Shown here: positions 1 through 14,274 of the stretch, in pieces
Layout: each line of letters begins with the position of its first letter
Position numbering within the stretch: position 1 is the stretch's first letter
Source of the DNA: Marsupella aquatica
Lineage: Eukaryota > Marchantiophyta
Direction of reading: 5' to 3'
Assembly (NCBI GenBank): GCA_973895155.1
Contig: OZ316897.1
Span: forward strand, 8,804,001 to 8,868,000
Length of the DNA: 64,000 nucleotides
Position numbers and translations under genes: made by a program
Notes under the pieces: generated by a model
Seen by the model: the letters and a program-made list of their open reading frames with translations, nothing else
What the model was told of the DNA's origin: nothing
Database searches by the model: none

Positions 1-93
1 CATACTTGTCCAAAGAAACTAGAGCAAGATGTGCAGCTCCATGATTACCTAAACGTGTGATTTTCAACTGAAAACTTATCATTTATTTTGCAG

Positions 94-244
94 CAGACCT
101 AAGCCTGCCATTGGTCCAAGTAAGGGGCATTTTTGTGGCGGCAAAAGGCCCCAATCCAAAGGTTGGTCATCGGGCAACACTTCTGTAGCTAGGCGTAACA
201 GTTTCAGCCGTGGGTATGGACCTATTTCCAATGGTCGTGTTTAG
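94..244 (+). CDS. Terminal exon of an unidentified gene (partial)
   Basis: A T-rich tract ending in CAG at 91-93 looks like a splice acceptor. The following frame is open for 49 codons to TAG at 242-244. The encoded tail is basic and rich in Gly, Ser, Arg and Lys, with no hydrophobic segment, as in disordered C-termini. I do not recognise the family. The rest of the gene would lie left of the window. It could also be a chance open frame, since only one splice signal and composition support it. Confidence 0.3.
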
Positions 245-2804
245 CGACTGAATGGAGATGTAGACTATCCAAGCTTAGACTTGAGCACACGTGAATTTGT
301 CCTTTTAAATTGGCTTACGGAGTTGATTTTGTAGCGTTTTCCCTTTCTGCAACAAGTATAGGATTGCTCCCCTGTTGGTGTCGCTTCGTCAATAGGGTTT
401 GCCAGCAAACTGATAGATTCGTTCCTAGGACCTTCAACAAGAAATCGAAGCCCCAAGGACAGCAATACGCGTCTTTGACCTCTCTTCTGTCGATATCAAC
501 GGGTAAGTTTGCAAAATTTGAGTTTTGCATTCACTAAATGATGACTTCCGAGACGGGTCTGAACGAACGTGCCAGACGTGTGGCAACAGACAAGTCTGAA
601 AACTTCTTCTGCTTGTTGAAATTGAATTTAAATTCTCCATAAACTAGGATTCAAAGGTTTGAAACATGAAGTGTGGAGGGACCCGAATCATTGGACTGAA
701 GTTCTGATTCAATGCGGGAGCCATAAAGTGACTTCTGTTTTGATTCTTTGTTACTCTTCATTGTGAAGTTGCTTCAGAGCGACCCCTGGGTTTGTGGACA
801 GCTGTTGTATGTCTCAAATAGAAGCCTACATCTGCAAAGTATCCTCGAAGTCAAGGCACCCCTGGAAAGCATCCTCTGTAGATTGGGGAAGTCTTACCTT
901 GAAGTGCATCGATCTAGTTCAGACTATCTAATTCTTCTTTGCTCTCGTGTGTTTTTAATGATTCTGAAAGCTCAATCCCCAAGAAATGATGAGTTGGAAT
1001 CCCACTGTGATATTTCTCTGCACTTGGGAGTTGAAATTTGCATAGTAAGAGCTGATCGTTTCGCTCTACATGAACAATTTCTTTTGAAATGCCTCGTTTT
1101 GGTTCTTTGGAGAAAACACACTTGAAGAAGAAAGGTTCATCAATCAAAAGGTAAGTTATAAACACGACGACAGATAATAATCTCAGGCAGGACAACAGTT
1201 TACTGCCAGAAGCATACCAGTTAATATAACACGATATCTTTATGGAACTGCATGCCCTCCATCAGTGTATTACTGTTGCAGTGATACTCATGCCTTGTCC
1301 GTTTGACATTAATAAATTTGTACCTCTCAGCCATAGAGTGAATCCTATTGTAGGATTCCAATTTAAGTGCTGGTTACTAAAGCTGAGTCACTTGTTTGGT
1401 ACAGACGATGTGGTGAGAAAGTTGAGGACTTGAACTGAAGGAATAATTACAAACGGAGTCCCGGGAGAATCCAGTCCTAGTGCTGAATACTCAGGGCGAG
1501 TCAGTCTGGAAAGCACCCAAAAAATGGTTCAAAAACTAGTGGCACGGGCTAGGAGCGTCCAAAAGGAAAGACAGACATCCAGCTGAAAGACAGGATTGAA
1601 GAGTCTAAAACGATTGGATCGATTCTGAAACAAAGGGTCATTCTCTAATCATGAGATCCCTTCGAACAACAACTAGTCACAATGTTTTCTTCTTCCAGCG
1701 CCCCGTTTTTCTGCAAGTATTAATAGAAACTATTTAAAGGGGTTTACTAGTTTGGCAGAATATTTTAGCTTTGATCAATCATCGAGTTCCGTCCTATAAT
1801 TAAATTATTGTCTTTTCCCTACTCTTGCCTTCATTGAGGCCTAGCTATCTGGCTACTCTATCGAAAGACCGTGTTGTTGGGGAGCTCCCAAACATCTCTA
1901 CAGTAGGTAACAGAAACTATTTCTATTACAATCGTTTTCTTTACTGTCATCCATTTATTTATCCAGTACACCAAAGTGTTTCAGTTGCAAAAATTTCATG
2001 AGAGCAAGATGGTGGCACAGAGCTCGAGGAGTCCTAAGATTTGTCTGCAGCAGAAAAATGAATATAACAGTACTACTGCTGGTGTCTACCAATCAGCGGA
2101 AGTAATTAAATTTGTAACAATAGGAGATGAGCGAATCCTTGGCATTTCCTTTGTGTTTTGAATGAGAATACATAGCACAAACCCCTTCAAGAAAGTTGAG
2201 CCCCCCCCCCCAAAGATATTTCCTATTACTTTTTGAGCAATGAACTGTTCAATGTTGAAAATAATGCTCCCATGGTCCACAATGTTGGTCTTTGAAACCC
2301 CCATGGACCACATTTTCCAAAATTTGAGTTTAATTGTAATAACTTGATGTTCATTAATTCAAGTATTTTTTGGGTTTGAGGTATGTGCTAGAGGAGTAGG
2401 TAAGCTACACTTCCATCCAAGTGCGAGAGACTTTTTAGCCATTTCAGTTGAGTTATTCATCATGGAATGCCGAGGGGTAAATTCTATTAGATTAATTTTC
2501 ATTGTGTTAATATGAAATTTCAGGGAGTGTGTTTTTTCATGTCTCCTCTTTCTCTAGTTTTAGGCAAGTGAAAAACTAAAAAATATTTTAAGACTCACAA
2601 TCATCAAGTTATAAGCCCAAAACTCCAATGGACCACCAAAATGTGGTCTATGGGAGCACTGTGTCCAACGTGGAGGTCCATCCGGGCTTCACTTTTGTTC
2701 AATGTTACTCGTACCAAGGCCTGCTGATAAGTTCACCCTCTTTTATTATTTATGATAAAAACATGTATCCTTTAATTTATTTTGGACATTTTGCTTTGGG
2801 AGGC

Positions 2805-3265
2805 TGTTGCCCCTGTCAACTGGCCATCTCCCCTTGTCACCTGAGAGTCTTGCAGGGGACATTTTGCTTCACCCGGTAGATTCCTCTGTCACCTGTCAGT
2901 TTCCAGTGTCCCATGTTTCTCCTTGCACATAGGCTGTTTCCCTGTCACCTGTCAGTTTCCAGTGTCCCATGTTTCTCCTTGCACATAGGCTGTTTCCCTG
3001 TCACCTGCCAATTTCCCTTGTCACCCTTTGTTTCTCCCTGCACACAGATCACACTATTGCCTGTCTAGAGCCTTCACTTTGCTCAGGAACAACACAGCCA
3101 TTATTGTCATTTCCTTTGTCACTCTAGGCTCTTGCAGGGGACATTTGACTTCACCCAGCCATTTCCCCATGACATCTGTCAATTTCCCCTGTCACTCTGT
3201 TTCTCCTTGCACACAGATTGTTTCCCCTGTCACCCTGCAATTTCCCCTGTCACCCTTTGTTTTTA
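2805..3265. repeat. Degenerate C/T-rich minisatellite
   Basis: Short units built on CCCCTGTCAC and TTTCTCCTTGCACA recur many times. They include a perfect tandem copy of about 60 bp (CAGTTTCCAGTGTCCCATG and flank) at about 2897-2955 and again at 2957-3015. Short open frames across this stretch are products of the repeat and are not called as genes. Confidence 0.7.
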
Positions 3266-5589
3266 CTGCACACAGAAGGATAGATTGCACTATTGTCTGT
3301 CTAGAGCCCTCACTTCAGTTAGTGGCAGGGTCAGCACACTCTGGTGACATTATCAAGTACTCAAGCACAAACAATCCGTCAAGGGTTGTTCGGTGATTTG
3401 TATTGCTCTTCCCTTATCAGGGCTTGCCACGTCAGCAGCTTTATATCTCATTATTTTAAACCATATTTTGCGGTGTATTTGTAGGGTTGAAGTTCAGCAC
3501 AGTGCATTGCCGAGGGTGTCAGAAGTAGTGTCTGTATACCCAATTGCACCAATCTCAGCCATTTATCTATAGATACGACCACTTAACATATATTTAGGAT
3601 CTTCATTGCTCTTTAATGGAGCATTGGGGCTCCCGTACGCCTCCCAGCTGCGGGTCGGCATACAGCGCCCCATATGCTCCATTAAGGAGCATATCAAGAC
3701 CATAAACATATACCATAAACATATACATCACAGATCTCTAGCAGCTGGTACTAGAGGGCCTGAATGGAGGCTTGGCTGCTTATAGGACAATCATCCATGT
3801 CCCACTTACTGACATAGTTATGACATGCCCCATTGGTGATTGACGCAGCACAGGGCGGCTATAGGTTGGTGTCCGTTGGGCACACCATGGCCTTTTATTA
3901 AAAGTAAGACTTAGTTATGAGAGTCACTGGATGTGGACTATAGAGCATGACACAATTGCATGGTCAATTTGTATTCTTAGGTTTTTGTCTTTCTAGATTT
4001 TGGGGGTTTGCATCAATTTGCCTCTCCTTTTGAGTTTTGTGTTTGTCCTCTTTGTGCCTCTTTCCTCCTGTGTACTTTATTTTCCCTTTCAAGTACACCA
4101 ATCGTTTCTATCCTATCCCTTAAACTGTTGGAGATTACAACCTCCCCCCAAAACAAATTTATTATCAGGTTGCACCCCATTTCATATACAGGTTGCTTTA
4201 ACTTGACCGTAGTAACCTGAGATCACACGTTATTGGTTTGCAACACTTGGAGGCTTGTGTTTAACCCACCCTAAACCCCTCCGACCTACTGTGCCTTCAC
4301 CTTAGTTGGACCAGGTTCCTCGATCTTACACTCACCCAAAATAATGCGGGTGCCAAATATTGTCTGTGAGCAAAAAAACTATCATGCTTCAGCCCCCCTC
4401 AGTTCCCCCACTTTTATGGTCGGGATAAATTATGAGCCTCAGTGTGTTCCCCACCAATTACTTGCCATCTTGGGTTAGTGTAGTCTGGCTAAGCCAACCC
4501 ACCTGAGAAAATGTAGGGCAACTTGATAATTTAAATTAGTTTGGGGGGCAGGTTACTTTTTGACTACAGTAGTTTGAGGGCAGGAAAGGAAAGGGAAGGA
4601 AACACAGTGTTAGTAAATTGGTTTTCTTTTTCCTCCTTCACCATTTAGAAAACAAAACTAAATAACAAAATCCTTTCTCAAGGTTTGGATAATTCAAAAG
4701 ATTCACCAAGTCCAAACGCTCAATCCTATGGCCCAATCCTGTGACTCTGAAATCGTGATCATAATGACACCTAGCTGGATTAGGCCCTACCCTAAGCCTC
4801 AATGGAGTGGGCCCATGAGCTGAAATGTCATGCCAACGTTAGTGATTGAGGGGCACTTTACAAGACCACATAGACAAAATCTCCAGACCTCTTCCAACAC
4901 CCACTTTAGATGCTAGAATATACTACCCAGACCAAAAACCAATTTCAGTTTTGGTGGGGTCCATGTGTATGGGAGGTGGCTACATGGAGCCCACACAACT
5001 TTGGACTTCCTCTAGAGATATTCCAATCTTTTGGCACCGAGTTTTCACCTTGTTCGCTTACAGCTAGGTCCCACCCAATTACAGGTACAAATTGGAATTC
5101 CCAAGCTCTAAACTGCTTCAGTGATATTATCAACATGATGCTGTTGCTGGTTTCATTGTGTTTAACTGCTCAGTCAAAATCACCCCTTTCACCCAGCCGG
5201 ATTTGAAGTCCACAAAGCTTCACATCTGTGCTTGACCCCCCTCATGATGGGTGGACATCCCGAATTTACTGGGCTGGTCCCCTCCCCTAGTTTGGCTCAT
5301 TCACCATCTATCCCAATTGGACGCAAGACATTGTCACAAGCGCGGCCTGAGGGAGGCTGGCTTGCTCATGGTTGGAGATTTGTATTAGTTGATGGACTTG
5401 CTTCTCCTTGGCCCTGGGTCTGGGCTCTGGATACTACTTGCTATACTCAATGAGCAATTTTGAAGCACCAATTGGCAATCATAGTCCCTTACATCGACCT
5501 CATGGCTACACTTTGCACAGTTACACTGTATGGTTTTGGGTACAGGTATGTTATGTTCTATATCATCAGCTCACTTCATTCTCTCTCAC

Positions 5590-6830
5590 TGCCATCTATG
5601 CACAGCTGGGGACTGAGCTTTCTAGGCAGAATCACCCCTTTCACAGACCCTTCACAGCGCTCTCTCTCCATCATCCCAGGACCCAACATGAGGAGGAGAG
5701 CAATGAAATGGCCATCTGGGCAAAGGAGCTATCAATCAACCCCTTATTACCCACACTGACTTCTCATTTTTTGGGATTTTTTGGGGGCGTTATGCCACAC
5801 AATGCATTGTAAAGGGAACTTTACTGTATACATTAATTTATGCTTACACTAGCTTTTAACCCCTTATCACCCACAATGATTTCCGTGAACAGTGAAAAGT
5901 TTTCATTTCGAGGCAGAATCTCCCCTTTCACAGACCCTTCAGAGCCCTCTCTCTCCATCATCCCAGGACCCATCATGAGGAGGAGAGCAGTGAAATTGCC
6001 ATCTGGGCAAAGGAGCTATCAATTAACCCCTTAGTACCCAAAATGACTTCTCAATTTTCTTTTTTGGCATTTTTGGGGGCGTTAGGCCACACAATGCATG
6101 TAAACAGGACTTTACTGTATATATAAATATGCTTGCACCTAATTTTAACCCTTTATCACCCACAATGATTTCAGTGAACAGTCTAAAGGTCTCATTTTTG
6201 AGACAGAATCACCCCTTTCACTGACCCTTCACAGCCCTCTCTCTATGGATTCCCAAATGATCCCAGGACCCAACATGTGGCAGAGAGCAGGGAAATCACC
6301 ATCTGGGCAGTTATAGCCACACAATGAACTAGGGTGTCTCAAAGGGGGTCTCAAAGCTAGTAAATGGATGTACCTTAACTCCCTAGTTATGGGTTATGGA
6401 CTATAAAATTCATAGTACATAACTTTTTGTCACAAAGGTTGGTCTAATGCCATAACCATTAGTCACTATAGAGGCAAGTGAAAGAAAAACCTTTTTTTTT
6501 TTTTGACAAAGTCTTGTGAAAGAGTTATGAACTCTTCTTTATGACTAAATGTATATCTGTAATTTCCAAGCTTTGAGACTCCCTAATTGTATACTGTATA
6601 CATAAATTTATGCTTACACCAGATTATAACTTATCACCCACAATCCCCTTATCACCCACAATGATTTACGTGAACAGTGTGAAGGTTCCATTTCTAGGCG
6701 CAGGATCACCCCTTTCACTGACACTTTACAGCCCTCAATCTATGGATTCACATATGATCCGAGGACCCAACATGTGGAGGAGAGCAGAGAAATCGCCACC
6801 TGGGCAAATGAGCAATCACTAAAAGATTTG
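5590..6830. repeat. Tandem-dispersed repeat family of about 290 bp, four copies
   Basis: Four diverged copies share landmarks in the same order: TTATCACCCACAATGATTT, then an AGGCAGAATC-like box, then CCCCTTTCAC, then a GGACCCAACATG-like box, then CATCTGGGCAAA. The AGGCAGAATC box falls near 5620, 5911, 6200 and 6697. The first three copies are spaced about 290 bp apart and the last about 500 bp. No coding frame is conserved between copies. Confidence 0.7.
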
Positions 6831-7407
6831 TGAAGGCTGTCTATGGCCACGAGAGCAACGGGAGCGATGGCACCCACTCACTCACTCACTCACACTCACT
6901 CGATGCGCTGTAGACTGCCCAGGGTAAAATATCTGGGCAGGCCCCCCAAATATCTTCTGGGTACGGTTCAACGGAATCAACACATTCCCACACAGACATG
7001 GCGAATTGATTCTCGTCTGTGGATGTGTCGTGGGCCCGCTTTCACCAGTCAACGAGCTCCTGGTTGATGCTCTCAGCTCGTTATCCTAATGGCAGAGTGC
7101 CAGCCAATGGGAGTGCGATTCTCTCATCACCTTCGCTTTTGGGATGCAAACCGAAAAAGGAGGACTCGAAGCAGATCTTAGCTGCTGGAGAGGAAAACGA
7201 AGGAATGTGCTTGCTGTGGCTGAGGTTTAGCGTGCACCACAGTAGGAGCAAGAGAATCAGCCCAGTGATGAGGCTTTGAATTCGGCCAAGGAGAGGCGAA
7301 GAGAGGGGAGGAGAGGAGAGCAGTGCAGAGGAGAGCAGACAGGGGCAAGCAGGGGTAGTGTGACATTCTGGACGAGTTTGTCTGAGCTGGTGTTGTTGTT
7401 GCTGGAG

Positions 7408-10400
7408 ATGGCCACGGTTTCAGCTACGACCGTCGGTACGGGTGCAACCCAGGTGTGGAACTCGATTGGAGGACACACTGAGCGTTCTTCGAGAGATTCG
7501 AGGGCTGTCCGATGCCGTTCGCACATTTCTTCCAGCTCAGGTGGGTTTCCCGTGTTCGTATTTACTGTAGTAGAAGTGGTCATTCACGAGAAGCTTTTCT
7601 CTGTGGTCTGCGTGACAATAATACTTGATCTAGTATGTAGGGCGTTGTCAGCTGTTGGAGTCTAGGGTTTGTCTACCATGAAAGTATCTTCCTTGCTACC
7701 TGTCTGCAATCTGTGTTGCTCCGTCTGTATCGTAGAAATTGGTTTTCCAAAATTGGTTGTTGGAAGACGTTGATGTAGAGGCTGTAGTGTGTTTCTCTCG
7801 AGATTGTGGTGGAGCTGCCCATGTAGACTGAGGACTGCTTCACTTGAGAGTTGACGATCTAGAAGCCAATGGGTGCATAGCATGATAAACTTTTTCCCCT
7901 GGTTTCCGTCCCAAGTAGTGAGTGCAACTTATGTGGAATGGATTGCGTTAGTCGTATTGTGGCGTTTGATTCCATGGGCTCTGCTTCTGGAGTATGACAT
8001 TGGGAGGTCCATTTCCTTTCCTTTGTCATTTATTCCGTCAGCATTGATTGACGATCTGAGACTTTGGTCTACTGTGCTGTCTTCTGTTGTACAAGTTATC
8101 ACATGTGTAGTCAGACCGAAGCTTTTAGCCCGTTTGAGTCTCACCTCCAAACATTATGCTTTATCACACATACTACATTAGCCCCGACACGAGAGCCCCT
8201 ACTAGCTCGGGAATTCTGTGAGCAGGAGTTGCGATTATTAACTCTTCCTCCTCGCAGCGAACGTGAATGCCAATTTTGAGGGAATCCGTGTTGCCAATGA
8301 TGTCGACCGAATTGGGAAACTGGTGAGCAAATGTGAACCATGGCCTGTGCACAATTTCTAGAGAGCTGCTTTGCAGTCTGTTTTCGTGGTACAATGAATG
8401 TTGATACCTCTCGATAGATTGAACATGGATGTTTGAATTCTGAATTGTTATGTATGCGCTGTGCTCAAGCATTTCACTGGGACCGCACCTCCTTTCCGTG
8501 GAGGAAATTCCTTTCTAAACTCCGGGGCACTTATCTCATTTCCACCTTGTTGTTGCTTTTGTCCAGGTCGGGAAAAAGGGGTGGTCCTTGTGTCTCCCAT
8601 CCCCAGGCAACATCGGAAGAACCCCCAGGGTGAGATTTCATTTCAATTCCGAGGGGCCAGTTTAAGTAATTAATAATTAGATGCCTGTTGTAGTGGCCTG
8701 TTTATTTCCTGTGGAAGACACGGTCATGGTTTATCTTTCCCTGGCTAGCTACTTGAATTAGTGCTACTTGACTGTAGACCTTAATGTCCATTCGCTGAGT
8801 TCATGCCAATCTTCTGATCTTTGAATTGGCCACAAATCATTGCCTCATGTCCATTCTTCTGTTTCAGGTGATTTCTGCTGTAGTGGGCGGCGGTGGTATG
8901 TTTACTTCTACCCGACCAGAAGTACGCCGCATCATTCCAGAAGCTCGGCCTGGAGTACCTGTTGTGAAAGTTGTCTACGTCGTTTTGGAGGCTCAGTACC
9001 AGTCTTCTCTTTCAGCGGCAGTTAGAAGTATAAACAGGGTTAGGAAGGATCTACGGATTGAAGTGGTTGGATATTTAGTGGAGGAGTTAAGAGACAAAGA
9101 TAACTTCGAGACGTTTTGCAAAGATTTGGAAGACTGCAACATTTTCATCGGTTCGCTAATTTTCGTTGAGGAGTTGGCCACTAAGGTCAAAACTGCAGTT
9201 GAAGCCCAGAGAGATCGTATGGATGCCGTGTTGATTTTTCCATCTATGCCGGAAGTCATGAGACTCAACAAGCTTGGCACATTTTCTATGGCCCAGCTCG
9301 GTCAATCGAAGAGTGCCATCGCGCAGTTTATGCGCAGGAAACGCAAGGAATCTGGCGGTGGTTTTGAAGAGGGGATGTTGAAGCTGATCCGAACCTTGCC
9401 GAAAGTCCTTAAGTATTTGCCTACCGACAAGGCTCAGGATGCACGAAACTTCATCATGAGTCTCCAGTTCTGGCTGGGCGGTTCCCCTGAAAATTTGGAG
9501 AACTTTCTCGTAATGATATCGAACTCATACGTTCCTGCATTACAAGACAAGAAGATGCAGTTTAATGATCCTGTTGTGTTTCTAGACACAGGCATCTGGC
9601 ATCCTCTTGCTCCTACCATGTATGATGATGTCAAAGAGTACTTGAACTGGTATGCCACTAGACGGGATGCTAATTCGAAGTTGAAAGACCCGAACGCTCC
9701 TGTGGTAGGTCTCATTCTTCAACGCAGTCATATTGTTACCGGGGATGACGGCCATTATTCTGCAGTGGTGATGGAATTGGAAGCCAGAGGCGCCAAAGTG
9801 ATCCCCATCTTTGCCGGTGGATTGGATTTCTCTGGCCCAGTGGATCGATTCTTTTACGACCCAATCTCAAAGAAACCCTTTGTGCAGTCTGTGGTGTCCC
9901 TCACTGGTTTCGCCCTGGTCGGAGGACCCGCATCACAGGACCATCCACGTGCTATCCAAGCTTTGATGAAGTTGGATGTGCCCTACATGGTGGCATTGCC
10001 TCTTGTTTTTCAAACTACCGAGGAGTGGTTAGACAGCTCACTGGGGCTGCATCCCATCCAGGTAGCACTGCAAGTCGCTCTTCCCGAGCTGGATGGAGGG
10101 CTTGAGCCCATTGTTTTCTCTGGACGGGACAGTCGAACAGGTGAGGTTTTGCTCCCATTGTCTTGTGTAGCCCCTCAGTGCCGCAAATGAGCTGGGTTTC
10201 CTGTCTCTTCTCTGTTCTTATTATATGTCGTAACATACTTTGCAAATGGTGAGAAGTTTTCACGGACTAAGAGCAGTCTCGGAGGTGTACGAGTGTGTAG
10301 TCTTTCTGATTACGTCTGGTAGGAGATTATCGGAAGTACTTAATGCACAGTAATGGTGAGGTTGCTTATCGATGGCAGGGAAATCTCACGCTCTTCACGA

Positions 10401-13400
10401 GCGAGTTGAGCAATTGTGTACGAGGGCGATAAATTGGGCAGAGCTGAAGCGGAAACCAAAGGTCAGTCTCTCTTCAATAGTATGACTTACAACAACGGCG
10501 TTTTTGATAGATTTGCCTATTGGAGCCTAATGATGTCGTTTGAGTCTTATTTCGCTGGTAGAAACAGAACTCTTACGAATTATCTGGTTGTTATATCTTA
10601 CGGTGCCCTGCAGTTTCTGTTTTCTATCTTAGTCTGCATCGTATGTTCAAAGTTACTTCATGAGCTCTTTGCTGTACTCTTCACTTTTTTATGATGCCAA
10701 AAGTACCTGGCTGGAGGAGAATCTGCCCCACAAGTTTTCGCTAGATGCTGAATGGCTACTTTTCTGTTTGTGCAGGCTGAGAAAAAGTTTGCCATTACTG
10801 TTTTCAGCTTCCCACCTGATAAGGGGAACGTTGGCACTGCTGCTTACTTGAACGTCTTCTCTTCGATATACAGTGTGCTAACAGATCTGAAAAAGGATGG
10901 TTACAATGTGGAGGGTCTGCCAGACAGCTCAGAGGCTCTGATAGAAGATGTCATCCATGACAAAGAGGCGAAGTTCAGCAGTCCTGACCTGAACATCGCT
11001 TACAGAATGCCTGTTCGTGAATATGAAAGACTCACACCTTATGCCAAGGCCCTTGAAGAGAGTTGGGGTAAAGCACCCGGGACACTCAATTCTGACGGGC
11101 AAAATTTGCTGGTGTATGGTAAGCAATATGGGAATGTGTTCATCGGTGTTCAGCCCACTTTTGGTTACGAGGGGGATCCCATGCGGCTTCTGTTTGCCAA
11201 GTCTGCTAGCCCCCACCATGGATTCGCGGCTTACTACACGTTCCTCGAGAAGATCTTTGGTGCGGACGCGGTCCTTCATTTTGGCACACACGGTTCACTC
11301 GAGTTCATGCCTGGCAAGCAGGTCGGAATGAGTGACACATGCTACCCTGACTCCCTCATTGGAAATATACCGAACATCTACTACTATGCCGCCAACAATC
11401 CGTCCGAGGCAACTATCGCCAAGAGACGTAGCTATGCCAATACCATTAGTTACCTTACCCCTCCTGCTGAGAATGCTGGGTTGTACAAAGGGTTGAAGCA
11501 GCTGAGCGAATTGATTTCGTCCTACCAGTCTTTGAAGGATACAGGCCGAGGTCCTCAGATCGTAAGCAGCATAATTAGCACTGCCAAGCAGTGCAACCTC
11601 GACAAAGACGTCGAGCTCCCTGAGGAAGGAGTTTCTCTTTCGTCCGATGAAAGAGACAATGTCGTAGGAAAAGTGTATGGAAAAGTCATGGAAATCGAGT
11701 CTCGTTTGTTGCCTTGCGGCTTGCACATCATCGGTGAGCCTCCTAGCGCAATGGAAGCCGTGGCCACACTCGTGAACATCGCTGCCATCGACAGGCCTGA
11801 AGAGAACATATGTGGATTCCCTGGAATTTTGGCGGAGTCAGTAGGAAGGACTATTGAGGACGTGTACAGAAGCAGTGACAAGGGAGTTTTGCAAGATGTG
11901 TTGTTGCTGAATGAGATCACCCAGGTCTCAAGATCAGCTGTGTCTGCATTCGTAGACAGGACTACTAACAACAAGGGGCAGGTAGTGGAGGTAACAGAGA
12001 ATTTCATGTCATTGTTGGGACTTGGAAGGAAAGAGCCGTGGGTAGAGGTTTTACAGAAGACCCAATTCCGAGACGCCGATCGAGATAAGCTGAAGGTTCT
12101 ATTCGACTTTTTGTCGTTCTGTTTGAAGCAAATTGTTGCTGACAACGAGCTGGGGGCTTTGAAGCAAGCCTTGGAGGGCAAATATGTTGAGCCCGGGCCC
12201 GGAGGTGATCCAATCAGGAACCCGAAAGTCCTGCCGACTGGGAAGAACATTCATGCGCTTGATCCTCAAGCTATCCCAACTGCAGCAGCACTCGGAAGTG
12301 CGAAGGTTGTTGTCGAGCGCCTACTGGAGAGGCAAAAACTTGAAAACGAGGGAAAGTATCCCGAAACCATTGCGTTGGTACTTTGGGGAACAGATAATAT
12401 CAAGACCTATGGGGAATCTTTAGCTCAAGTATTGTGGATGGTTGGTGTCAGGCCTGTTCCTGATGCCCTTGGACGGGTCAACAAAGTTGAACCTGTTCCT
12501 CTTGAAGAACTTGGCCGACCTCGTGTTGACGTTGTTGTGAACTGCTCGGGTGTTTTCCGGGACCTGTTCATAAATCAGGTGAGTAGAGTTCTATGGTTTT
12601 CTGTTCAACAAGTTTTCCACGTTCACTAGGGAAAATCCTGGAAAGAAAGGCTTATTGGATGTGTCAACATAGACGAAGATTATTCTAAATGTTTTCCTCG
12701 TGAAATTGACCTCTACTGGATATGGGCTAATGATGAATTCCGCTTTTTGCAGATGAACCTATTGGACAGAGCCGTGAAGATGGTGGCAGAGCTTGATGAA
12801 CCTCTAGAAATGAACTTTGTTAGAAAGCATGCTCTGGAGCAGGCTGCATCCTTGGGTGTGACTACCCGGGAAGCAGCGACTCGCATCTTCTCCAACGCAT
12901 CTGGATCTTACTCGTCAAATGTGAATTTGGCCGTTGAAAACTCTTCCTGGAACGACGAGCAGCAGCTGCAGGACATGTACCTGTCGAGGAAGTCCTTCGC
13001 CTTCGACTCAGATGCTCCTGGAGCAGGCATGAAAGAGAATCGGAAGATTTTCGAGACTGCACTAGCTACAGCCGAAGCCACTTTCCAGAACTTGGATTCA
13101 TCCGAGATTTCGTTGACAGACGTCAGTCACTACTTTGACTCCGATCCTACTAAACTTGTCCAGAATTTGAGGGCCGACAAGAAGAAGCCCAACGCCTACA
13201 TTGCTGATACGACCACCGCAAACGCCCAAGTCAGGAGTCTTTCCGAAACTGTGCGCCTCGATGCCCGGACCAAAATGCTCAATCCCAAGTGGTACGAGGG
13301 AATGTTGTCAAGCGGGTACGAGGGGGTTAGAGAGATAGAGAAGAGATTGACAAACACCATGGGTTGGAGCGCCACTTCCGGGCAGGTGGACAATTGGGTC

Positions 13401-13607
13401 TACGAGGAAGCCAACTCAACATTCATCGAGGACGAGGACATGCAGAAGAGACTCTTAGAAATGAACCCCAATTCTTTCCGAAAATTGGTTGCTACTTTCC
13501 TGGAGGCGAATGGTCGGGGCTACTGGGAGACGTCCGAAGAAAATTTGGACAAATTGAGGCAGTTGTACTCCGATGTCGAGGATAGGATCGAAGGAATTGA
13601 CAAGTGA
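7408..13607 (+). CDS. CHLH: Magnesium chelatase subunit H, plastid precursor
   Basis: This is the porphyrin-binding subunit of Mg-chelatase. With CHLI and CHLD it inserts Mg2+ into protoporphyrin IX at the plastid branch to chlorophyll. Secure exons are about 8868-10140, 10379-10461, 10776-12578 and 12753-13607. Their junctions (RTG/K, KPK/A, INQ/M) match the intron sites I recall for Arabidopsis CHLH. The protein is near the usual 1,380 aa and nearly collinear with the family. It has the N-terminal DUF3479-type region, then the CobN/Mg-chelatase domain with [15 protein letters not shown] and [20 protein letters not shown]. The 5' end is less certain. ATG 7408 (GAGATGGCC) begins a Ser/Thr/Ala-rich, acid-poor transit-like peptide, and an extra exon at 8567-8629 is likely. 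Exon 1 to 7557, then 8567-8629, then 8868 keeps frame and preserves the conserved V-x-SAV before GGGGMF. Exon 1 to 7540 with an acceptor at 8884 also keeps frame. Confidence 0.96.
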
Positions 13608-14274
13608 TTTGTGTAGCGAATGTATATCCATTCAACTTGTACTGAATCTGTACTCTAGGTAGTGACAATGTAGTACCTCCTCTCTAGGTTCCTGGACTGC
13701 CAGAATGTGCCCGATTCTAAAGTGGTAACACCCATATTGTGGCCATCTTTACTAGACTAGTTCCAAGGGCACATATCACATTTTGAAACTCGTGTTTCCA
13801 TCTCCTGGCCATCTAATAAGACTACAGGGTTTTATCGGACTACCGTCAAATATGAACGAGATTGTGAGTTCTACCGGCACATTCACACTTCGAAACTTTT
13901 GTGTCCATATCCTGGCCATCTAATAACAAAACGGAGTTGATCAGACCACCGTCAAAGATGAAGGAGATCGTGAGTTTCACTGGCACACTTACACGTGAAT
14001 CCTGTAGTGTACTGTAGGGAGCGATCTCCTCCCATAAAAATGAGAATCGTGTATTATACTGTAATGGGTGACGACACTACACATAGCATAGCGACAGTAA
14101 TTTGAGACTGCAATGCACGTTGGATAGCAACAGAGTTTTTACTTGTAGTAGACTGTTATGTGTGACGACACTACACATGGCACAGCAACAGTAATTTGAG
14201 ACTACAATGCACATTGGATAGCAACAGAGTTTTTGCATGACAAACGAGTTTTGCTGTTTTCAATGCCAGTTGCG
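13608..14274. repeat. CHLH 3' region with two tandem duplications
   Basis: The 3' untranslated region should lie here. A unit of about 107 bp beginning near CTGGCCATCTAATAA occurs twice (landmarks 13804 and 13911). A unit of about 94 bp beginning GACGACACTACACAT occurs twice (landmarks 14070 and 14164). Both pairs have scattered mismatches. No gene is seen. Confidence 0.75.

Larger units (their letters stand above)
245..7407. other. Long intergenic region, no gene recognised
   Basis: Short open frames occur on both strands, but none has a recognisable motif or joins into a plausible spliced product. The sequence is AT-rich, with a poly-C run near 2203-2212, a poly-T run near 6491-6504 and two families of degenerate repeats listed separately. 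The first few hundred bases are probably the 3' untranslated region of the gene ending at 244. The last few hundred, which are purine-rich, probably hold the CHLH promoter and leader. Confidence 0.6.

Noticed and set aside
3028-3396. 122-codon plus-strand open frame
   Set aside because: It lies in a C/T-rich minisatellite. Composition explains the lack of stops, and no family motif is visible.
11295-12250. Long minus-strand frames inside CHLH
   Set aside because: They are antisense shadows of a highly conserved CHLH exon.
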